Source: Gammaproteobacteria bacterium (GTDB lineage: Bacteria > Pseudomonadota > Gammaproteobacteria > JABABF01). Taken from it: a stretch of DNA of 13,020 nt. A model generated the notes under the pieces. The model was not told the DNA's origin and did no database searches. It was given only the letters and a program-made list of their open reading frames with translations. Positions 7,777 through 13,020 of the stretch are shown here, piece by piece (positions within the stretch are counted from its first letter, which is position 1; each line of letters starts with the position of its first letter). The DNA lies in assembly GCA_014238345.1 (NCBI GenBank), contig JABABF010000075.1:1-13020 (forward strand), read 5' to 3'. A program made the position numbers and the translations under genes.

Positions 7777-8512
7777 CACTATCAAGTACTAGGCGGTAAC
7801 CGCGCCCACGCAGTGTGACGATGGCCGAAGCGGGAATTTCTAAGCGACTCAGCGCACGGCGCAGACGACTGATGTGCACATCCACAGCTCGATCGCCCCC
7901 CTCGACGCAACGCAATCCCAATTGTGCCCCCAATTCTGCGCGAGAAAAGACCCGCCCCGGCACCGTGGCCAAGAGGTAGAGCAGACGAAACTCCACGGGT
8001 CGCAACAGCTCGGAGCGGTCGGCAGAGCGTAGCGTGTTGTCACTGGACACCATATGTAATTCGCAACCGTTTAGCAGCAGTGTTGAGTTGGACTGTGCTA
8101 CGGGGACAGAGGACGAGGAGCTGCGGCGCAACACCGCTCGGATTCGTGCGCGCAACTCCCGCGGTCGAAAGGGCTTAACTAAATAGTCATCGGCACCGCT
8201 ATCAAGAGCGCGCACCCGATCGTTTTCCTCGCTACGGGCAGTGAGTAAAATGACTGGCAACTCAGCCCAACGCAATTGACTACGCAGTAATTGCAGCAGT
8301 CTGATCCCACTGGCACCACTGCCCAACATCCAATCTAGCAACACAATATCCGGCAGTGGGTCGGTGGCCAAACACTGGCGGGCGATGGCGGCATCCGCCG
8401 CCTCAGCGCAGCTGTAGCCACCAGAGCCGAGTACTGCACATACCATCCGCCGCACCGCCGGATCATCCTCAACGACCAAGACCCGTATCGCCGACCGGTT
8501 TGCCATTCGCAT
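7748..8512 (-). CDS. phoB: PhoB, phosphate-regulon response regulator
   Basis: PhoB is the OmpR-family transcription factor that, once phosphorylated by PhoR, activates pstS and other phosphate-starvation genes. The 254-residue protein has a receiver domain with acidic pair Asp16/Asp17, phosphoacceptor Asp60 in LLDWML, Thr91 in LLTARS and Lys113 in LVKPF. A serine-rich linker (SSSSS) then leads to a winged-helix DNA-binding domain with the conserved VDVHI..LRRAL helix and RGRGYRLV wing. Assignment as PhoB rather than another OmpR-type regulator rests on the overlapping phoR and the pst genes beside it. The ATG at 8510-8512 shares one base with the pyrD stop (TGATG), a reinitiation arrangement. 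A second ATG lies two codons in, and a TTG one codon upstream. Confidence 0.93.
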   Translation of the reverse strand: MRMANRSAIRVLVVEDDPAVRRMVCAVLGSGGYSCAEAADAAIARQCLATDPLPDIVLLDWMLGSGASGIRLLQLLRSQLRWAELPVILLTARSEENDRVRALDSGADDYLVKPFRPRELRARIRAVLRRSSSSSVPVAQSNSTLLLNGCELHMVSSDNTLRSADRSELLRPVEFRLLYLLATVPGRVFSRAELGAQLGLRCVEGGDRAVDVHISRLRRALSRLEIPASAIVTLRGRGYRLVLDSDAGELSAAQ

Positions 8513-9546
8513 CAACCCGGTGTGCAGGCTCGGGCAGCGGCAGCAACTTCGGCCACCAAGCCTGGGCCTTGGTAGATCAGACCCGTGTAGAGCTGCACGA
8601 GGCGGGCACCAGCGCGCAGACGATCAGCCGCCGCCTGTGCATCGCAGATACCCCCTGATGCGATCAGCGCAATATCGCTACCCAGCTCCGCCGCCAGCAC
8701 CTCGGTTGCTCGTAGCGCCAGTGCGGTCAAAGGACGACCACTCAGTCCACCCGCGCGGTTGGCAACAGACAAGTGGCGCAGCTCAGCTGGCCGTGTGGCC
8801 GTTGTATTACTGATAATGACACCATCTATGCCACAGGCCTTGAGCAGCTGCGCTGATTCGCGCAATTGCCCAACATCTAAATCTGGCGACAATTTGACCA
8901 CCAACGGTACGCGCTTACCAGTCTTGGTGAACAGTCGCTCGCGCTCGCCGCACAGCTGCTCCAGTAATGGCTCCATTGATACTGTGCCGCTACGCAGTTC
9001 GCTCAGCACCGCCGTGTTCGGCGAGGAAATATTGACCGTCACATAAGATGCCGCCGTGTGCACTCGGCGATAAAGCGCGAGGTGATCATCAATCAAACGC
9101 TCGGGTGCGGCATCTTGATTGAGCCCGATATTGATGCCGAGCAGCACCGCCGGAGGCCGTGCCGCAAGACGCTGACAGACGCGCTCAACCCCTTCGCTGT
9201 TGCAACCCATGCGATTGATCAAGCCCTCGACCTCAGGCAATCGGTGCAGACGCGGGCAATCGTGACCGGGCTGGGGGTGCGAAGTCACCGTGCCAACTTC
9301 AAGCCAGCCAAAGCCCAAGGCGGCGAGCGGCTCAACATAGCGAGCATCTTTATCCAAGCCAGCGGCAAGACCCACGGGATTCGGAAAACGCAAGCCCATC
9401 GCCTCTACTGGCCACTCGGGGGGCGGCGGGAAGAAACTGCCTAACAACCCCAGCCGGTGCGCCCCAGCCAGACCCGTCAAGGCTGCTAGGTGGCTACCCT
9501 CTGGCGGCAACAGGAACAGCGCTCGACGCAATGCTGAGTAAAGCAC
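8512..9546 (-). CDS. pyrD: PyrD, class 2 dihydroorotate dehydrogenase (quinone)
   Basis: PyrD oxidises dihydroorotate to orotate with FMN and passes electrons to membrane quinones, the fourth step of UMP synthesis. The 344-residue protein has the N-terminal membrane/quinone helices and a TIM barrel with GLAAGLDKD (Lys66), EVGTVT, PQPG, INIGLN, NISSPNT (catalytic-base Ser175), and the SNTT and GGLSGRPL motifs. From the GTG at 9544-9546 the residues fall on E. coli numbering (Asn111, Asn172, Ser175, Asn177), which is why I chose it; a TTG seven codons upstream (9565-9567) would lie almost at the presumed transcript start. Neither start has a clear Shine-Dalgarno. Oddity: residue 115, Phe in the E. 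coli enzyme and part of the NRMGF substrate loop, is Cys (TGC at 9202-9204). The stop overlaps the phoB ATG. Confidence 0.95.
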   Translation of the reverse strand: MLYSALRRALFLLPPEGSHLAALTGLAGAHRLGLLGSFFPPPPEWPVEAMGLRFPNPVGLAAGLDKDARYVEPLAALGFGWLEVGTVTSHPQPGHDCPRLHRLPEVEGLINRMGCNSEGVERVCQRLAARPPAVLLGINIGLNQDAAPERLIDDHLALYRRVHTAASYVTVNISSPNTAVLSELRSGTVSMEPLLEQLCGERERLFTKTGKRVPLVVKLSPDLDVGQLRESAQLLKACGIDGVIISNTTATRPAELRHLSVANRAGGLSGRPLTALALRATEVLAAELGSDIALIASGGICDAQAAADRLRAGARLVQLYTGLIYQGPGLVAEVAAAARACTPG

Positions 9547-9558
9547 ACTGGAGGACGA

Positions 9559-9588
9559 TTGAGCCAAATGTTCGCCCAGAATTATAAT
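9559..9588 (+). promoter_or_regulatory. Candidate promoter of the MoxR operon, with -10 shared with pyrD
   Basis: On the plus strand TTGAGC (9559-9564) and a perfect TATAAT (9583-9588) are 18 nt apart, a reasonable sigma-70 promoter, with the MoxR ATG about 33 nt further on. The -10 lies in the 8-bp palindrome ATTATAAT (9581-9588), so the minus strand also reads a perfect TATAAT (9586-9581), pointing at pyrD. I could find no -35-like hexamer for the pyrD direction at 16-18 nt. Confidence 0.6.
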
Positions 9589-9620
9589 AAACGACCGCTT
9601 TAGGCATTGTAGTCCATCAC

Positions 9621-10598
9621 ATGTCCACCCCGCTACACCAACAAATCATGTCATTACGGTCATGGCTGAACGAGCGAATACTCGGCCAAGAGACGTTAGT
9701 AGACCGTCTGCTGGTCGCTGTGCTAGCGGATGGTCATCTCTTGGTGGAAGGCCCTCCTGGACTAGCTAAAACTCGTGCTGTCCGCGCACTGGCCGATAGT
9801 ATCGACGGCGATTTCAGCCGCATCCAATTCACCCCAGATCTACTGCCCGGCGACATTACTGGCACCGATATATTCGTCCCCAGCGAGAGTGTATTCCGCT
9901 TCCAGCCGGGGCCTATCTTCCATAACTTGGTATTGGCCGATGAGGTGAACCGAGCACCCGCCAAAGTGCAGGCGGCACTGCTCGAAGCCATGGCCGAACG
10001 CCAAGTCAGCGTCGGCGGTCAGACTCGGCAGTTACCGCGCCTATTTGTCGTGATGGCAACACAGAACCCGATTGAACAGGAGGGCACTTATCCGCTACCC
10101 GAAGCACAGCTCGATCGTTTTCTCATGCATGTCAAAGTGGGGTATCCGAGCATCGCCGCCGAGCGGCGCATATTGGAGTTAGTGCGCAGTGAAGACAGCG
10201 CGGCGGCGGGCATCGGCATACCCGAAGCAGCCCACTGTATCTCCCAAGAGACTTTGTTCGCTGCCCGCAACGAGGTGCTGGCATTACATCAGGCCGACGC
10301 AGTCTCCGAGTACATCGTGCAATTGGTCGCTGCCACGCGCGCACCAGAACGCTGGGCGGCAGATTTGGAGGGCTGTGTGCGCTGCGGTGCCAGTCCCCGC
10401 GCCAGTATCTCGCTGGAGCGTTGCGCTCGTGCACTGGCCTGGCTCGACGGACGCGACTTCGTCAATCCCGATGATGTGCAGGCCGCCGCCCCAGATGTAC
10501 TGCGCCACCGGCTGTTGCTGAGTTTTGAGGCCGAGGCCAAGGGACTTGATAGCGACCAGCTAATCTCCACACTGCTACTACAAGTACCAGTGTCTTGA
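9621..10598 (+). CDS. MoxR-family AAA+ ATPase
   Basis: MoxR ATPases are cytoplasmic AAA+ proteins thought to act as chaperones that mature or activate protein complexes together with VWA-domain partners encoded next to them. The 325-residue protein has Walker A GPPGLAKT at 44-51, Walker B LVLADE at 103-108 followed by VNRAP, and sensor 1 in MATQNP with Asn149. The family hallmark GTYPLPEAQLDRF comes next, and then a C-terminal helical lid. Length is normal. I chose the ATG at 9621: it is about 33 nt after the -10, though no clear Shine-Dalgarno precedes it; an ATG nine codons in is possible. Its stop overlaps the DUF58 start. The order MoxR, DUF58, DUF4381, VWA is a common one. The client protein is unknown. 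Confidence 0.95.
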   Translation: MSTPLHQQIMSLRSWLNERILGQETLVDRLLVAVLADGHLLVEGPPGLAKTRAVRALADSIDGDFSRIQFTPDLLPGDITGTDIFVPSESVFRFQPGPIFHNLVLADEVNRAPAKVQAALLEAMAERQVSVGGQTRQLPRLFVVMATQNPIEQEGTYPLPEAQLDRFLMHVKVGYPSIAAERRILELVRSEDSAAAGIGIPEAAHCISQETLFAARNEVLALHQADAVSEYIVQLVAATRAPERWAADLEGCVRCGASPRASISLERCARALAWLDGRDFVNPDDVQAAAPDVLRHRLLLSFEAEAKGLDSDQLISTLLLQVPVS

Positions 10599-11506
10599 TC
10601 GGAGCCGATGAAGCACCACGTGGAGTGCATGTCGCGCTGGAGCAATTGATTGCACTGCGCGCCGTGGCCAAGACCCTGCGGCCACAACACCTGTCGGCTA
10701 CTGGACGCATGACTGGCGCATTGCAGTCACGCCGCCACGGGCGCGGTGTCGATTTTGAGGAAGTCCGCGCCTACCAGCCCGGAGACGATGTGCGCACCAT
10801 CGACTGGCGCGTGACAGCTCGTAGCACCGAACCCTATATCAAGGTGTTCCGCGAAGACCGGGAACAGCCACTACTGTTGCTCGTCGACCAGAGTCAGAGC
10901 ATGTTCTTTGGCTCCCGCTGCTGTTACAAATCTGTGCAGGGTGCCCATGTGGCCGCCCTGCTGGCTTGGGCTGGCTTGCATCAAGGACACCCAGTCGGCG
11001 GCCTCACCATCAGCGGCGACCAGTGGCACGCCGAAGCACCGCGACGTGGCAACCACAGTTCGCTACGCCTGCTGCACCGGGTAGCGTCGTTCAATCAATC
11101 ACTCCAGGCTCGTGGCAGTGCCGCACTAGAGCTAAGCAATGCTTTGAGCCGTCTGGGACACATCGCCCCAGCGGGTAGCCTGATCTGGCTACTCAGCGAT
11201 TTTCGCGACCTCTCGGAAGCCTCCCTCAGGCAGCTCAGCAAACTCGCCGCACGCCACGATTTGGTGATCGTTCGCATCAGCGATGTCATCGAACGCGAAC
11301 TGGAGCTCAGTGGCACTTTCACTTTCAGTGATCCTCATGGAAATATCAGCTTAGCTCTGGGGCGCAAAAGCCGACAGTTGTACCGCGAACAACGGGCAGC
11401 GCATGAACAATCCCTGAGCAGCTGGCTGGCCGCCAGTGCCACACCGCTGATCGATGTCGACACCGCCGATGCCCCCCTGGCTGCATTGCGGGGGACACGC
11501 CCGTAG
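10595..11506 (+). CDS. DUF58 domain protein
   Basis: DUF58 proteins accompany MoxR ATPases and have a VWA-like fold; their biochemical role is not settled. The 303-residue protein shows the family signature from about residue 52 to 88: VDFEEVRAYQPGDDVRTIDW, then VTAR and IKVFRE. It then has a MIDAS-like DxSxS (DQSQS, 98-102). It has no membrane segment, so it is probably cytoplasmic or peripheral. The start is a TTG whose TTGA overlaps the MoxR stop by 4 nt, which suggests translational coupling; a GTG ten codons in (10625) is an alternative. It is followed after 24 nt by the DUF4381 gene. Confidence 0.93.
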   Translation: MIGADEAPRGVHVALEQLIALRAVAKTLRPQHLSATGRMTGALQSRRHGRGVDFEEVRAYQPGDDVRTIDWRVTARSTEPYIKVFREDREQPLLLLVDQSQSMFFGSRCCYKSVQGAHVAALLAWAGLHQGHPVGGLTISGDQWHAEAPRRGNHSSLRLLHRVASFNQSLQARGSAALELSNALSRLGHIAPAGSLIWLLSDFRDLSEASLRQLSKLAARHDLVIVRISDVIERELELSGTFTFSDPHGNISLALGRKSRQLYREQRAAHEQSLSSWLAASATPLIDVDTADAPLAALRGTRP

Positions 11507-11530
11507 CTCGTCTAAGGGACGGTAGAGCAG

Positions 11531-12043
11531 ATGACAGACCCGCTGGCCGAACTGCGCGCAATCCACGAACCCATCGCAGTGGCGTGGTGGCCGCTGGGCT
11601 CCGGCTGGTGGTGGTCGGCGGTGATGCTGACACTGCTGAGCCTGCTAGTGTGGTGGTGTCGGAGGAAGCGACCACTGCTCGCTTGGCTACAGGCACGTCG
11701 AGCATTGCGTGAATTGGAGTTGTTACACAAGGTCTACCTGAACTCTCAGGTGACGGCAGATTATCTGCGCGAGATCAACGCCGTACTCCGACGGCTCGCC
11801 CTGTGCCGCTACCCACGGGCGCAGGTGGCTCCGCTGAGCTGTGACCAGTGGCTGTCCTTCCTTGATCAAGGGAGCGTAGCGGGGCAACCTTTCAGTCAAG
11901 GTTGCGGAGCTGTGCTGGGACGCGCCCCCTACGAGGCCACCCCACAGATTGACGATGCTGAACGACTGCACCAACTAGTCTGTGCTTGGGCACAGCAGCA
12001 AGGTAATCCGCTCAGTGTGCTGAAACGGGAACTACCCGCATGA
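11531..12043 (+). CDS. DUF4381 family membrane protein
   Basis: This 170-residue protein matches the small DUF4381 family that lies between DUF58 and VWA genes in MoxR clusters. The N-terminus carries the usual LAELRAIHEP followed by a tryptophan-rich stretch (WWPLGSGWWW) that leads into a single membrane helix (about 27-43) and a basic stop-transfer RRKR. The remainder is a soluble, probably cytoplasmic, helical domain. The function is unknown; presumably it anchors or partners the VWA proteins. The ATG has AGGGA 11 nt upstream, rather far. The stop overlaps the next start (ATGA). Confidence 0.88.
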   Translation: MTDPLAELRAIHEPIAVAWWPLGSGWWWSAVMLTLLSLLVWWCRRKRPLLAWLQARRALRELELLHKVYLNSQVTADYLREINAVLRRLALCRYPRAQVAPLSCDQWLSFLDQGSVAGQPFSQGCGAVLGRAPYEATPQIDDAERLHQLVCAWAQQQGNPLSVLKRELPA

Positions 12044-13020
12044 ACGCTCAATGGCAACAGCTGATGACACTACAGGATCAACTCAGTGCTGTCGTCCTGC
12101 CACTCGGCAATGGCAGTGAACTGCAACTACTGTGGCCACTGATACTGGCGCTGGCTCCACTGCCGCTGCTCAGCCGTTATCTCCTGCCAGTAGCAGACAC
12201 ACCGGGCGGCGCGCTGCGTACCCCATTCGCATCGGAGCTGCGCACACTCAGCACATCGGGACGACCGCCGGGGCGCAACTTGCTACAGCTCTCCGCTTGG
12301 GGAATCTGGCTTCTATTGCTACTGAGCGCTGCTCGCCCGATAGTGGTCGGTGCGCCGATCGACCTGCCAGTGCTGGCACGCGATATGTTGCTGACCGTTG
12401 ATATCTCGGGTAGTATGAAAGAGCGAGATATGTTCATAGGCGGTCACCGTGTGCACCGACTCGGCGCGGTCAAGGCGGTGGTTGGCGACTTCGTACAACG
12501 CCGCCGCGGCGACCGTCTCGGCTTGATCCTATTTGGCACCCACCCCTACTTGCAGTGTCCGCTAAGCTTTGATTTGGGCACCGTCGCCACCCTGCTCCAC
12601 GAGGCCACCATCGGCATTGCCGGGGAATACACCGCCATCGGCGATGCCCTCGGCTTGGCGGTGCGCCACCTGCGCGAGCGTCCAGCCAAGAGCCGCGTCG
12701 CCATCTTGCTCACCGACGGAGTCGATACTGGCAAGGGCAAATTGAGTCCAGAGCGCGCCACGCAGCTGGCGGCCCAAGCAGACATACGCATCCATACCAT
12801 CGGCTTTGGTCGGCGCCACTCTATTGATGAAGCAAGCTTGCAAACCATCTCCCAAGCCACCGGTGGCCGTTATTTCCATGCCCGAAATGCCAGACAATTG
12901 GCCCAGGTCTATGCCGAACTCGAGTCATTGGAGCCCATCGAGCAAGATGGGCAGACTTTCCGACCCGAGCGCAGCCTCCTACACTGGCCCCTCGGAGCTG
13001 CCACTGTATTTAGCCTATCA
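12040..13020 (+). CDS. BatA-like VWA-domain membrane protein, partial at right edge
   Basis: The frame is open from the ATG overlapping the DUF4381 stop (ATGA) to the window end, 327 codons with no stop. Two N-terminal membrane segments (about 29-49 and 82-98) precede a von Willebrand A domain. Its MIDAS is complete: DISGS at 121-125, the threonine in GEYTAIGDAL, and the aspartate in LLTDGVD. A last hydrophobic stretch begins at about 314 and is cut by the edge; BatA proteins are usually about 330-340 residues, so little is missing. BatA was linked to aerotolerance in Bacteroides and to stress survival elsewhere, but the mechanism is unclear. The stretch before the first membrane helix is longer than I expect for BatA; an ATG at codon 9 would shorten it. 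Confidence 0.92.
   Translation, partial: MNAQWQQLMTLQDQLSAVVLPLGNGSELQLLWPLILALAPLPLLSRYLLPVADTPGGALRTPFASELRTLSTSGRPPGRNLLQLSAWGIWLLLLLSAARPIVVGAPIDLPVLARDMLLTVDISGSMKERDMFIGGHRVHRLGAVKAVVGDFVQRRRGDRLGLILFGTHPYLQCPLSFDLGTVATLLHEATIGIAGEYTAIGDALGLAVRHLRERPAKSRVAILLTDGVDTGKGKLSPERATQLAAQADIRIHTIGFGRRHSIDEASLQTISQATGGRYFHARNARQLAQVYAELESLEPIEQDGQTFRPERSLLHWPLGAATVFSLS

Noticed and set aside
7774..7785. TTGATAGTGATG shared by the phoR start region and codons 7-10 of pstC
   Set aside because: Several 12-base matches are expected by chance in 13 kb, and the surrounding bases do not extend the match.

Overview
The window looks like chromosomal DNA of a gammaproteobacterium that is moderately GC-rich by eye. 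Three things point there: PstS and the long forms of PstC and PstA resemble those of Pseudomonas- and Shewanella-like gammaproteobacteria; PyrD is a class 2 (membrane-type) enzyme whose residue numbering runs in register with the E. coli protein; and PhoU aligns with E. coli PhoU almost end to end. I cannot name a genus. Coding density is high and there are no IS elements, CRISPR arrays, tRNA or rRNA genes, or signs of recent gene transfer.

Minus strand, read from about 9546 down to 1. pyrD (pyrimidine synthesis) overlaps phoB, and phoB overlaps phoR (phosphate-sensing two-component system). A Pho-box-like site sits at the end of phoR, followed by pstS, pstC, pstA, pstB and phoU, which make up the complete high-affinity phosphate uptake system and its signalling regulator. 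A major facilitator superfamily exporter follows behind its own promoter-like element and runs off the left edge. Expected working: periplasmic PstS binds phosphate, PstC and PstA form the channel, PstB powers it, PhoU links transporter state to the kinase PhoR, and PhoR phosphorylates PhoB, which activates pstS from the Pho box.

Plus strand, from 9621 to the right edge. A four-gene cluster starts from a compact region shared with pyrD: a MoxR AAA+ ATPase, a DUF58 protein, a DUF4381 membrane protein and a BatA-like von Willebrand A membrane protein that is cut by the window end. This set is common and is thought to act in envelope or stress-related chaperone functions. The two operons diverge from an 8-bp palindrome that reads as a perfect TATAAT on both strands.

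Nearly everything is recognisable core biology and I see no undescribed system. The points most worth a second look are the shared bidirectional -10 element, the fusion of pyrD to the phoBR operon by an overlapping stop/start, a Phe-to-Cys change at a substrate-contact position of PyrD, the palindromic Pho box next to the phoR stop codon, and the many non-ATG starts. No clear Rho-independent terminator was seen.
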